NCBI GenBank assembly: GCA_947441615.1
Contig: CANEUH010000026.1
Span: 1-52,900 of the forward strand
Length of the DNA: 52,900 nucleotides
Direction: 5' to 3'
Source of the DNA: Bacteriovoracaceae bacterium
Lineage (GTDB): Bacteria > Bdellovibrionota > Bacteriovoracia > Bacteriovoracales > Bacteriovoracaceae
Each line of letters begins with the position of its first letter. The stretch's first letter is position 1. The position numbers and the translations under genes are program-made. The notes beneath the pieces are model-generated. The model did not search any database and was not told the origin of the DNA. It saw nothing but the letters and a program-made list of their open reading frames with translations. This document shows, one piece after another, positions 9,047-16,720 of the stretch.

Positions 9047-10837
9047 ATGAACTACATCATTTTTTTTCTAATATTAATGAATATGGTCCTTTTCGCTGAT
9101 TGTAAAATGAGCAATGGACGTACTCAAGTTCCAATTCCAGAGAACAAAGTCGTCTCCTTGTTTGAAAGTGGTAAGTCTTTATCCAGCCATAAAATCCAAG
9201 ATCAGGATGGATTGGGTACTTGCTACGCGAATGCAACCACTGCCGTTTTAAAATCTGTTCTACCAAATAACCCAGACGTTTCTTATGTTCATGCGGCATT
9301 ACAAACTTCTACAAATGGATGGCTCCAAAGTTGGAGTAATGGAAAAAATAATTATATTAAAAGTGATAACAGTGATTTAACTTCCGGGGGATTTTTTTGT
9401 GACACAGTATCTGCTCTAAAAAAATCAGGGGGAGCTTGTACAGTCAATCACTCCATTTTAGAGAATAAAGAATTAATGGATAGTTATGTTCAAATTGAAC
9501 TGATGAAAGGTTTGGGTGCCTATTTCGATTCTGTTAATAAAGTTAAAAACGATCCTGCGAAACTTCAAAAGCTTAAGCAAAACCTAGCGAAAGTGATTGA
9601 TTCCGTGAATATGGAGAGGACTAAAGTTATTCAGGCCTGTCAAGCCGAAAAAAGAAAAGATCTTCCTCTAAAAAAAGCACTAGTTGAGGCGTTAAGTTTA
9701 GAAATTTTTAATATCGACTTCAAAGATCCCTGTGGCAAATTTAAAGTTCAGAAATTTCAAGAAATGTTAGGTTCACAATCCGTTATCACCGAAGATCGCA
9801 TAAAATTAGTGATACCACCTTCAATAGAATCGGAATTTAATGTATTCCTAACGAAAAATGCGGATATTAAGTCAGGACTTCAAAAAAACCTCCAACAGAA
9901 TAAAGATAAGATGCTAGAAGACATGAATTTTCAATCCACATTAGGATCAAAAATTTCAGAATTTTTAAACAATAAATTAGCCTCTATTCCTTCAAAGAAT
10001 ACCAATTGTCCTTCTGGATCACCCATAAGAAAAATCCAATCTTCTCCTGAGGAATTAGGGTCTGTTTTTTATTCAGGTATTCTCAACCAGAAATCTGATG
10101 TGTGTAATGCTTACCACGAGAACTCAGCGATCATTGAGGCTGTAAAAAATAGTAATATAAATCAGTGTGTTCCAAGTTCCCAGCTGGATGAAATGCTTAA
10201 TGCTTTGGCCCCGATCATGAAAGTTGGTGAGACACTAGATCAATCACTCATTAATAAAATGAATAACCCTCTTTCTCAGTATGGTAAACAATTAAAAGAT
10301 TTTCTTTTACCTGGCTGTATGGATAAGACTAATTTGATAAGTATGAATAATATTTCCTGCGCCTCCTTTAGTATGTGTGATAAATCGGAGTATCTAGATA
10401 TGTCGAATACGACTTACACTGGTCCAAAGGGTGGGTGTTATGACATTGGTAGTGCTCGTGCCATAGTCAGGATGAAAGTCTTCAATAACATTTCCTCTAA
10501 CCGAGCGATGGGGATAAGTGTTTGCACGGCTTTTATGGATAATCCAGCGGCCCGGACAAATTTCTGCCAAACACCAGTTCAAGGTGTTGAGGGTCACTCG
10601 AATCACGAAATGACGATTTCTGGCTATCGATGTAAAAATGGTAAAATTGAGTATCAACTCCTCAATTCATGGGGGAAATACCAAGGTTGTCCAGTAAGCG
10701 ATGGTGACAAAAATTCTGCTATCGAATGTTCGCTTGATAAAAGTGGAAACCGAGATGGTAAATTTTGGGTGAAAGAAGATGTTCTGGTAGATAGCACCAA
10801 TGAAATTTCACAATTAGTGAACAAGGCTTCTCCATGA
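9047..10837 (+). CDS. Secreted papain-like (C1) cysteine peptidase with a large insertion
   Basis: A 596-residue exported protein. After a signal peptide (residues 1-17) comes the papain active-site pattern QDGLGTCYA with Q53 in the oxyanion position and nucleophile C59, exactly six apart as in papain. The rest of the triad appears only near the C terminus: H520 in NHEMTISGY and N540 in LLNSWG. About 340 residues between these parts, many charged and helical with scattered cysteines, do not match a peptidase core and may be a propeptide-like or specificity insertion. It is followed by a four-base overlap with the DUF333-like gene. A digestive or envelope-remodelling role is inferred only. Confidence 0.75.
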   Translation: MNYIIFFLILMNMVLFADCKMSNGRTQVPIPENKVVSLFESGKSLSSHKIQDQDGLGTCYANATTAVLKSVLPNNPDVSYVHAALQTSTNGWLQSWSNGKNNYIKSDNSDLTSGGFFCDTVSALKKSGGACTVNHSILENKELMDSYVQIELMKGLGAYFDSVNKVKNDPAKLQKLKQNLAKVIDSVNMERTKVIQACQAEKRKDLPLKKALVEALSLEIFNIDFKDPCGKFKVQKFQEMLGSQSVITEDRIKLVIPPSIESEFNVFLTKNADIKSGLQKNLQQNKDKMLEDMNFQSTLGSKISEFLNNKLASIPSKNTNCPSGSPIRKIQSSPEELGSVFYSGILNQKSDVCNAYHENSAIIEAVKNSNINQCVPSSQLDEMLNALAPIMKVGETLDQSLINKMNNPLSQYGKQLKDFLLPGCMDKTNLISMNNISCASFSMCDKSEYLDMSNTTYTGPKGGCYDIGSARAIVRMKVFNNISSNRAMGISVCTAFMDNPAARTNFCQTPVQGVEGHSNHEMTISGYRCKNGKIEYQLLNSWGKYQGCPVSDGDKNSAIECSLDKSGNRDGKFWVKEDVLVDSTNEISQLVNKASP

Positions 10838-11163
10838 TAACCCGATTTTTTCTCATATGGATGGTTTCTTTGCAAGCTTTTGCAGCAGATCCGGTATTAA
10901 CGTTTGGAGAACTCAAGGTTATCTTCGCAAAAGTTGACGGGATTTACGTCAACCGAAGTTGTAAGAATAAAAAATGTGAGGCTTACCAAAAGTACCTCAA
11001 CTTTTCAAAAACACCACTCTCTCCGGAACTATTGAATGGAGGGAAAAATCCTTCTGCCGTGAGGTGCAAGGAACTCATGGGGGGGGAAGTCATCATTGGA
11101 AAAGATCGAGATGGACATGAGCAGAGCGTATGTCAGTTTAGTGATGGGTCATATCTCATTTAA
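10834..11163 (+). CDS. Small exported DUF333-like protein
   Basis: A 109-residue protein with a signal peptide ending near AFA-A (residue 17-18). The C-terminal part (72-108), NPSAVRC...GG......D..G....VC.F.DGS, matches the DUF333 pattern of small secreted proteins, including the paired cysteines C78 and C100. The ATG overlaps the peptidase stop codon (ATGA), so the two are translationally coupled. That tempts the idea of a chaperone or inhibitor partner of the peptidase, but DUF333 function is unknown and this is inference. Confidence 0.65.
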   Translation: MITRFFLIWMVSLQAFAADPVLTFGELKVIFAKVDGIYVNRSCKNKKCEAYQKYLNFSKTPLSPELLNGGKNPSAVRCKELMGGEVIIGKDRDGHEQSVCQFSDGSYLI

Positions 11164-11178
11164 CTAACTTTGAGTGTC

Positions 11179-12189
11179 TTAAATACTGTCGAGCCCACTT
11201 AAGAAAAATGGCTTTACTTCAATTTCCTCAAATATCCCTGGCCCAAAGACGCCTCTCAAAAATTCAGGTAATTCAAGTGAGAGAGTTTCATCATTAAAAT
11301 CAAAGAACACTTCTTGTTTCATGGGGTTAATATTTCGAATTTTAAACTTCTCACTCGTTAATTGAAAAACGAAATCAGTAAAGAGTCTTAAATCTCCAGG
11401 CGCCATGAAAAATTGAAATTGAAGATTTTCTCCTGATACTAAATCGCTTCCCAGCCAAACTTTTCCATAGCTGGAAATTTCATCAATGAGGAGAGTGAGA
11501 TCTTTTCTACTTCCATACTCATAAATGACTCCAGGAAGATCCTGGCCTTTGCTCATAAAGTAGTAATCTTGAATGATGTTATTTTCTTTTCTCAAAAAGA
11601 GATCAGCTGACGTGATTTGCTCGATAAGTTTCCAGTCTGAATCATTTCGTTCGATTGTAAGGTATGTTTGTGCAAACGAGGTCGTATAAAGATCTCTAAT
11701 TTCTCTCTTCTCTTTATCGCTTAGATTCGCAAAAGTTGTTTTCAAAAATGGCGAAATCTTTTTTTCTTTTTCGATTTCAATCTGCGTTCCACAAAGATGA
11801 AATCCAAATTTGTTGTAGAGTTTTTCTTGATCACTCCAGAGGAGAAAAAAAGTTGTATCACTTCTTTTCTCTGCTAAAACGTCTTGAAAAAGTGTTTGGA
11901 AATGGCCTTCTCCTCGACGTGATTCATCAACAGCGATTCCTCCTAGGAGAATGATGGAATATTTCACGTTATTAAGAGTGAGAAAATGCTCTTTTGCACC
12001 TATGTGGGCAATCACATTTTCATTCTCATCTATCATAATGAAACAGTTGTGGTGATTACTTGTATCCACGAGTGGAGCGAAGTCGATTTTGAAGGAATAG
12101 GGGTCTTTATAGTGAAAAGATTTTTCAATCAGCTTAAGAGTATCCTTAAAAAGTGAGGGTTTTTCGCTTAAGGGGAAAATATTGCCCAT
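11179..12189 (-). CDS. GNAT-family N-acetyltransferase
   Basis: A 336-residue protein with an N-terminal GNAT fold: the acetyl-CoA binding motif A reads VDESRRGEGHFQTL, followed by LLWSD..LYNKFGF, typical of motif B. The C-terminal ~170 residues form a second region without recognisable motif, possibly a degenerate GNAT or SCP2-like domain as in Eis-type enzymes. The substrate is unknown. It is convergent with the DUF333-like gene and divergent from flagellin. Confidence 0.75.
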   Translation of the reverse strand: MGNIFPLSEKPSLFKDTLKLIEKSFHYKDPYSFKIDFAPLVDTSNHHNCFIMIDENENVIAHIGAKEHFLTLNNVKYSIILLGGIAVDESRRGEGHFQTLFQDVLAEKRSDTTFFLLWSDQEKLYNKFGFHLCGTQIEIEKEKKISPFLKTTFANLSDKEKREIRDLYTTSFAQTYLTIERNDSDWKLIEQITSADLFLRKENNIIQDYYFMSKGQDLPGVIYEYGSRKDLTLLIDEISSYGKVWLGSDLVSGENLQFQFFMAPGDLRLFTDFVFQLTSEKFKIRNINPMKQEVFFDFNDETLSLELPEFLRGVFGPGIFEEIEVKPFFLSGLDSI

Positions 12190-12259
12190 ATATAAAACTC
12201 CATAATTTCAGATATTTAAGCTTTTTTTAAGCAAAATGTCGATTTCTTTTACAGTTTCC

Positions 12260-12286
12260 TAAAGTCTTTCGCTGCGTTGTCGAAAA
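12260..12286 (+). promoter_or_regulatory. Sigma28 (FliA)-type promoter of first flagellin
   Basis: TAAAGTCT (12260-12267), an 11-base spacer, then GTCGAAAA (12279-12286), close to the FliA consensus TAAAGTTT-N11-GCCGATAA. It lies about 80 bp before the flagellin start, as expected of a late flagellar gene. Confidence 0.7.
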
Positions 12287-12366
12287 GTTATGCATGAACG
12301 CCACTCATGGTATTCATCGCTCCTCTCACGGATTGAGAACGAGTGAAACCCGATCAAGGAGGATTT

Positions 12367-13215
12367 ATGGGTTTAAGGATTAACACAAACGTTTCGTCGC
12401 TGAATGCGCAAAGAAACTTAGGTCAAACACGTGGTGCTCAACAGAAAGTGTTAGAGCAACTCTCTTCAGGTAGCCGTATTAACCGTGCTGGTGACGATGC
12501 TGCTGGACTCGCGATCTCAGAAAATTTAAAAGCTCAAATCAGAGGACTAGGTCAAGCAGAAAGAAATGCTCAAGACGGAGTTTCTCTTGTTCAGATCGCT
12601 GAAGGTGCTCTTGCTGAAGTTGGTAACATTATGATTCGTCTTCGCGAATTATCAGTGCAAGCAGCTTCTGATACTATCGGGCCAACAGAACGTAAATTCC
12701 TTAACGTTGAATTTGAGCAGCTTCTTTCAGAAGTAGATCGAATTGCCAACTCAACTGAATTTAACCGCGTTCCACTACTTAATGGTACAGGATCAGTGTT
12801 TGATATCCAAATCGGAACAAGAAATGATCCTTTAGCAGATAGATTAACATTTGATGCTTCTTCAGCAGACGTAAACGTAGCTGCCTTAGGACTCAACTTA
12901 GCTTCTGTTTCTGATAAAATTTCAGCTCAGAACTCTCTTGCGGCCATTGACCAAGCTATTCAAAACGTATCTGGTATCCGAGCTGATTTCGGTGCTCTTC
13001 AGAACCGACTTCAATCAACGATTAATAACATCCAGATCTCAAATGAAAACTTAGCAGCTGCTAACTCACGTATTAGAGACACTGATATTGCTTCTGCAAC
13101 TTCAGAAATGACGAGAACAAATATTCTAATGCAAGCGGGTACTTCAGTCCTGGCACAAGCGAATCAGTCTACTTCGAATGCCATTAGCCTTATTAACGCC
13201 GCTTCTCAGGGATAG
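12367..13215 (+). CDS. fliC: Flagellin (first copy)
   Basis: Filament subunit exported by the flagellar type III system. The 282-residue protein has the conserved N-terminal D0/D1 helices (INTNVSSLNAQRNL, SSGSRINRAGDDAAGLAIS) and C-terminal D1/D0 helices (GALQNRLQSTINN, ENL..ANSRIRDTDIA). The central variable domain is short, as in minimal flagellins. The start is set by AAGGAGG at 12356-12362, five bases before the ATG; an upstream in-frame ATG at 12343 is rejected because MGLRINTN is the family N terminus. About 60% similar to the second copy by eye. Confidence 0.96.
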   Translation: MGLRINTNVSSLNAQRNLGQTRGAQQKVLEQLSSGSRINRAGDDAAGLAISENLKAQIRGLGQAERNAQDGVSLVQIAEGALAEVGNIMIRLRELSVQAASDTIGPTERKFLNVEFEQLLSEVDRIANSTEFNRVPLLNGTGSVFDIQIGTRNDPLADRLTFDASSADVNVAALGLNLASVSDKISAQNSLAAIDQAIQNVSGIRADFGALQNRLQSTINNIQISNENLAAANSRIRDTDIASATSEMTRTNILMQAGTSVLAQANQSTSNAISLINAASQG

Positions 13216-13228
13216 AAATATCCCTGAG
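13205..13228 (+). other. GAAA-loop hairpin spanning the flagellin stop codon
   Basis: Perfect 10-bp stem CTCAGGGATA / TATCCCTGAG closed by a GAAA tetraloop; the TAG stop lies at the stem-loop junction. There is no T-tract, so it is not an intrinsic terminator. It may protect the mRNA 3' end. Confidence 0.6.
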
Positions 13229-13257
13229 GCCCAGGCCTTAATGAACTAAAACTGACG

Positions 13258-13285
13258 TAAAACGAAATCCTGCAAAACTTGATAG
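13258..13285 (+). promoter_or_regulatory. Weak sigma28-like promoter of second flagellin
   Basis: TAAAACGA (13258-13265), 12 bases, then CTTGATAG (13278-13285). It keeps the TAAA and GATA cores at the same spacing as the flp and RHS promoters but is otherwise poor. Confidence 0.3.
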
Positions 13286-13385
13286 TGGGTGTGTGAACTA
13301 GCGAGTTTTTTTTAAGGGTAGTATTTTTTAAAAAAATAACAACCGGTGGACAGAAGGTCCCCAAACTGAACATGGAGGTTCGACA

Positions 13386-13403
13386 ATGACAACAAAGGAC
13401 TAA
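13386..13403 (+). other. Five-codon leader ORF before second flagellin
   Basis: ATG-ACA-ACA-AAG-GAC-TAA (MTTKD) with its own GGAGG at 13374-13378, ending three bases before the flagellin ATG. A second mini-frame (MEVRQ, 13372-13389) overlaps its start as ATGA. The AAAGGA serving flagellin lies inside the leader ORF. Translation could couple into flagellin. Confidence 0.35.
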
Positions 13404-13406
13404 AAA

Positions 13407-14240
13407 ATGGGATTAAGAATAAATACAAACATTGCCAGTATATCTGCGCAACGTGCTCTAGGAATGACGAAGATGAATATGGACAGCAACCTTAGGAAGT
13501 TGTCCAGCGGTGAAAGAATAACTCGCGCGGCTGATGATGCGGCTGGATTGGCGATAAGTGAAAAACTTAAAAGCCACATCCGAGGACTCAGACAAGCAAA
13601 AAGGAACTCAGATGACGGCGTATCACTTATTCAGACAGCAGAAGGCGGCCTCAACGAGATTTCTAACATCGTCATTCGTCTCAGAGAGCTCTCAGTTCAA
13701 GCGGCCTCTGATACTGTGGGGGATACTGAGAGAGGTTTTTCAAACATTGAATTCCAAAACTTACTTGAAGAAATTCAACGAATTTCAAAAGGTGCAGAAT
13801 TCAACGGTAGAAAGCTTCTTGATGGTACAGGCGGAATGGTTGATATCCAAGTTGGGATCCACAATGACCCAACAAACGATAGGATTAATTTCGACTCATC
13901 CTCGACTGACTCAACAATTGAAAGCCTTGGTCTCAATGGTGAGAGCATCGCAAGTAAAGAGGGAGCACAGCTATCACTGTCTAAGCTTGATGAAGCTTTG
14001 GTACGAATCAACGGAACTCGTGCCAATTTGGGTGCACTACAAAACCGACTGCAATCAGCAAGCAATACAATTGCGATTACAGAAGAGAACTTTAGTGCAG
14101 CAAACTCAAGAATTCGTGATGTAGATGTGGCCGCAGAGACAGCCGATATGACAAAGAATAACATTCTTTCTCAAGCAGGTGTCTCAGTACTCGCTCAAGC
14201 GAATCAGGCCCCAAATTTTGCCTTAAAGCTACTAGGCTAA
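13407..14240 (+). CDS. Flagellin (second copy)
   Basis: A 277-residue flagellin paralogue with the same terminal helices (INTNIASISAQRAL, LSSGERITRAADDAAGLAIS; C-terminal NRLQSASNTIAITEENF and SRIRDVDVA). The middle region diverges from copy one. It begins MGLRINTN with AAAGGA upstream. The 190-bp spacer after the first flagellin contains a hairpin, a weak sigma28-like site and mini-ORFs, so differential expression of the two filament proteins is plausible. It is followed by a strong terminator. Confidence 0.96.
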   Translation: MGLRINTNIASISAQRALGMTKMNMDSNLRKLSSGERITRAADDAAGLAISEKLKSHIRGLRQAKRNSDDGVSLIQTAEGGLNEISNIVIRLRELSVQAASDTVGDTERGFSNIEFQNLLEEIQRISKGAEFNGRKLLDGTGGMVDIQVGIHNDPTNDRINFDSSSTDSTIESLGLNGESIASKEGAQLSLSKLDEALVRINGTRANLGALQNRLQSASNTIAITEENFSAANSRIRDVDVAAETADMTKNNILSQAGVSVLAQANQAPNFALKLLG

Positions 14241-14255
14241 TAACACACCCACTTA

Positions 14256-14284
14256 CCTTCCCCCGAATGGGGGAAGGTTTTTTT
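14256..14284 (+). terminator. Rho-independent terminator of the flagellin region
   Basis: Perfect 9-bp stem CCTTCCCCC / GGGGGAAGG, GAAT loop, followed by seven T. Confidence 0.92.
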
Positions 14285-14346
14285 ATTTCCTCAGCGGCAA
14301 TTATCCATCTGTAGTTTCAAAAAATAATTTCGTGTAAAATGAATCT

Positions 14347-15267
14347 ATGAAAAAAACCATTATGATTTTTGGCATATCATCCTTTATTGGTTCAAATTTA
14401 ATTGAACAATTAAAGGACGAATTTAGAATTATCGGTACCTATCATAAGACACCCGTGGATATTCCTGGTATAACAAGTCTTCCATGTGACGTTTTAAGAA
14501 AGGAATATGTCTCGAGTCTTGTTGCTCTCTTTCGTCCTGATGTGATCGTTTATGCAATCGGATTAAATTCACTATCGACCTGTGAAAAGTTTTCTAAGCA
14601 GTGTGAAGCCTTGAATACAAAAGGGGCAGTCAACTGTGCGACAGCTTCAGACCGCTATAGCTCAAAGTTTATTTATTTCTCATCAGGATTCGTCTTTAAT
14701 GGGGATAATAATGAAGTTCGTGAATCCGAAACCCCTTTCCCCCAGACAACTTATGGAAAAACGCTCTCATCAACAGAATTTTATATTCAGAGATCATGCC
14801 TCAATTACGTTATTCTAAGATGCTCTACTATCTATGGACGAAGTTATGGGCGTATAAATAAGAACTGGTTTGAACAATTGCAGTACTCTTTGGTTAATGG
14901 GGACCAGATTATTGTAGATGACAGTATTCATACTGGATTTTTAGACGCTTCTATTTTAGGTGACGCCGTCAGGGTCATTGTGAAGAAGAATATTTCTAAT
15001 CGACTCCTTAATCTTTCTAGTCAAGACTCTTTAACGAGATATGAATTTGCTAAGATTTACGCAAAAATTTTCAGGAAAGATGGATCATTAGTTCAACCAG
15101 GAATCGGTGCATTCCCTGGAATGATGAAAAGTGATATCGATGACAAAAAGCCATTATATTTTAAACTAAATCCTTTAACCTTTGAGGAATTGACAGGTTT
15201 ATCGATGCCAAAAATTGAGCAATCCTTAAAGTTAACTCAAAAAAAATGGGGACTTCTATCGAGATGA
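14347..15267 (+). CDS. RmlD-like sugar-nucleotide SDR protein with altered active site
   Basis: A 306-residue extended short-chain dehydrogenase, closest in layout to dTDP-4-dehydrorhamnose reductases (RmlD). The N-terminal nucleotide loop is GISSFIG (9-15), with Ser in place of the middle Gly of GxxGxxG. YFSSGFVF and TTYGKTL follow; the tyrosine is Y136 but the catalytic Lys expected four residues later is L140. The C-terminal half resembles the family's substrate domain. It lies just after the flagellin terminator, so a role in surface or flagellin sugar is possible but speculative; it may be catalytically impaired. Confidence 0.7.
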   Translation: MKKTIMIFGISSFIGSNLIEQLKDEFRIIGTYHKTPVDIPGITSLPCDVLRKEYVSSLVALFRPDVIVYAIGLNSLSTCEKFSKQCEALNTKGAVNCATASDRYSSKFIYFSSGFVFNGDNNEVRESETPFPQTTYGKTLSSTEFYIQRSCLNYVILRCSTIYGRSYGRINKNWFEQLQYSLVNGDQIIVDDSIHTGFLDASILGDAVRVIVKKNISNRLLNLSSQDSLTRYEFAKIYAKIFRKDGSLVQPGIGAFPGMMKSDIDDKKPLYFKLNPLTFEELTGLSMPKIEQSLKLTQKKWGLLSR

Positions 15268-15786
15268 GTTTTTTACGAACTCTGAAAGATAGTATTTCAC
15301 GAGAGCTTCTAATTCCACGGGTTCACCCTGAAATCTCCATGAGATAGTGTTAAATGGACCGACATGGGCCTTAATCTCATGAATCGCATGGATCGATTGG
15401 CCTTCATTGGCAAGCCTTGCCGCAAATAAGCCGCCATTGTTTGAAAGAAACCCGATACTGATAACATCGGGAGCTCTTCTTGCCACGATGAGCTTCAGGG
15501 AATTTCTAAAAAGAATAAAATCGTTAACAGTGTTAGATATTCTAAAGAGTTTTATGCCTCTTGAGCTATCTCTATTACTTCTATATTGGTTGAAAAGAGA
15601 AACATAAAACTCAAATCGATCTTTAAGTTTATTAACAAAATTTAAAGAGGATTCTTCAAGAAGTTGTTGAGTATTAAGGTGGTCATTGAATCTGATAATT
15701 CCAGATTCTTCCATATTCACTTCTTCAAGTGCTAGGTTTTCAATCCAAGAAACATTCTGATAGTCATTGACGTTGATTGTATCCAT
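15256..15786 (-). CDS. Protein of unknown function
   Basis: A 176-residue soluble protein with no signal peptide, membrane segment or motif I recognise. The middle (about 84-140) alternates hydrophobic strands with SIGFLSNNGGLFAARL, suggesting an alpha/beta or PilZ-like small domain, but no PilZ RxxxR motif is present. Its 3' end overlaps the convergent SDR gene by 12 bp. Confidence 0.55.
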   Translation of the reverse strand: MDTINVNDYQNVSWIENLALEEVNMEESGIIRFNDHLNTQQLLEESSLNFVNKLKDRFEFYVSLFNQYRSNRDSSRGIKLFRISNTVNDFILFRNSLKLIVARRAPDVISIGFLSNNGGLFAARLANEGQSIHAIHEIKAHVGPFNTISWRFQGEPVELEALVKYYLSEFVKNSSR

Positions 15787-16034
15787 ACATTTATTGTTTG
15801 GTATGGGGGCGGTCTCGTCAAGATAAATGTTTATAGGGGCAGTTAATCAAGGTCATCGAGTCCTGACTTTGAACTTTCCTAAAGTTTCAGAATAGGAAAG
15901 TTCTTCTTCAGAACTAATCGATAAGTGGTTTTCAGACTTAGTTTCTTGATTAGTGTAGATCTTTTGGTTGAGGAACATACAAGATTGAGTTTATCGAAAC
16001 TGTGACTGGATTTTTTGAAACAGAAAAAAATAAA
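15787..16034. other. Gene-less spacer with two inverted repeats
   Basis: No coding frame. It holds a perfect 11-bp inverted repeat GAACTTTCCTA (15871-15881) / TAGGAAAGTTC (15893-15903) and a 7-bp pair ACTAATC (15913-15919) / GATTAGT (15948-15954). They lie downstream of the predicted 6S RNA and upstream of the minus-strand gene; they may be transcript hairpins or operators. Confidence 0.5.
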
Positions 16035-16219
16035 GGTCCGGAGAAGAGCTTTAAACGGTTTCGCGCCCCTAGTAGACTAGGTGGGCGCAATTAGTAATCA
16101 CTTTAGGCTTCTCACATTCTGTCCTAATACTAGGACAGGCAAGCATGCACACCGTGATCAGGGACCGCTCCCGAAAATAAAATCGTAGGGGCGAAACTTT
16201 ATGGCCTTGCCCCGGACCC
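16035..16219 (-). ncRNA. ssrS: 6S RNA
   Basis: On the minus strand this ~185-nt stretch folds as a rod: a closing stem GGTCCGG/CCGGACC continued, past small bulges, by AAGG/TCTT, TAAA/TTTA and GTTTCG/CGAAAC (16192-16197 with 16058-16063). An open middle follows, with a side hairpin GCGCCC..GGGCGC (16063-16088) on the 3' side, and a terminal arm GTGAT/ATCAC, GCTT/AAGC, CTGTCCTA/TAGGACAG. GAGAAGCC (16106-16113) followed by TAAAG resembles the CGAGAAGCCTTAAA of E. coli 6S. Length and architecture match 6S, which binds RNA polymerase as a promoter mimic. The 3' end runs into a TTTATTTTTTT tract, a terminator. A poor -10 (TATTGT) lies seven bases upstream. Confidence 0.7.
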
Positions 16220-16318
16220 ACTTACAATACTACCTCATTTTCGAGGCAATCAGGAGAGGCAAGTTTATCTCTTTCTTTTTGTCTATCTTCGTCTAGGCTA
16301 GTTTTTTCAATTACTTGT

Positions 16319-16382
16319 AGAGTTAATGCATAAATCAGCTAAAAAAAAAGAGACCCACTCTTTTACTGCATTAAAATACTCT
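16319..16382 (+). other. Nested inverted repeats before the Tad operon
   Basis: Outer arms TTAATGCA (16323-16330) / TGCATTAA (16367-16374), with AGAG/CTCT beyond, enclose AAAAGAG (16346-16352) / CTCTTTT (16358-16364). On the minus strand the inner hairpin is followed by a run of T and would act as a terminator shielding 6S from antisense reading; it could also be an operator next to the flp promoter. Confidence 0.5.
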
Positions 16383-16391
16383 AAATGATTC

Positions 16392-16419
16392 TAAAGTTTA
16401 AATTGATTTTGGTCGATAA
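16392..16419 (+). promoter_or_regulatory. Sigma28 (FliA)-type promoter of the Tad pilus operon
   Basis: A perfect TAAAGTTT (16392-16399), 12 bases, then GTCGATAA (16412-16419; 7 of 8 to GCCGATAA), about 39 bp before the flp start. The spacer is one base longer than the enterobacterial norm but equals that of the RHS promoter. Confidence 0.72.
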
Positions 16420-16457
16420 AGATTCATAAGAACAAGCGTGCTCCTCAAGGGGGAAGT

Positions 16458-16670
16458 ATGAAGAACAAAATGTTAGCTTACCTTAAAGACGAGAGCGGGC
16501 AGACGTCCACAGAGTACATACTCCTTGTGGCCGTGGCAGCTGCAATCGTTATTAAGTTTAAGGGTGCTATCACGAAACAGTTACTAGGTGATAATGGTGA
16601 CGGTGAAGGTGGTATTCTTGGTAACGTTATGGGTAAAGTTAACGACGATATCTCAAATTGGGACCCATAA
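16458..16670 (+). CDS. flp: Type IVb (Flp) major pilin
   Basis: A 70-residue prepilin. The leader ends in Gly and the mature protein begins QTSTEYILLVAVAAAIVIKF, with the essential Glu at mature position 5 and Tyr at 6, as in Flp/Tad pilins. It is the first and shortest pilin of the operon with a good AAGGGGGA ribosome binding site, so likely the major subunit. An imperfect hairpin just after its stop (16671-16695) could keep its mRNA more abundant than the downstream genes. Confidence 0.93.
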   Translation: MKNKMLAYLKDESGQTSTEYILLVAVAAAIVIKFKGAITKQLLGDNGDGEGGILGNVMGKVNDDISNWDP

Positions 16671-16720
16671 GAGACAAGTAAACCCTTGCCTCTCATAGGC
16701 TTCGTGATACCATTTTAAGT

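Noticed and set aside
16035..16219. Structured spacer as RNase P RNA, tmRNA or riboswitch on the plus strand
   Set aside because: The GAGGAAAGTCC core of RNase P, the tmRNA tRNA-like ends and known riboswitch cores are absent; the 6S reading on the minus strand explains the whole fold.
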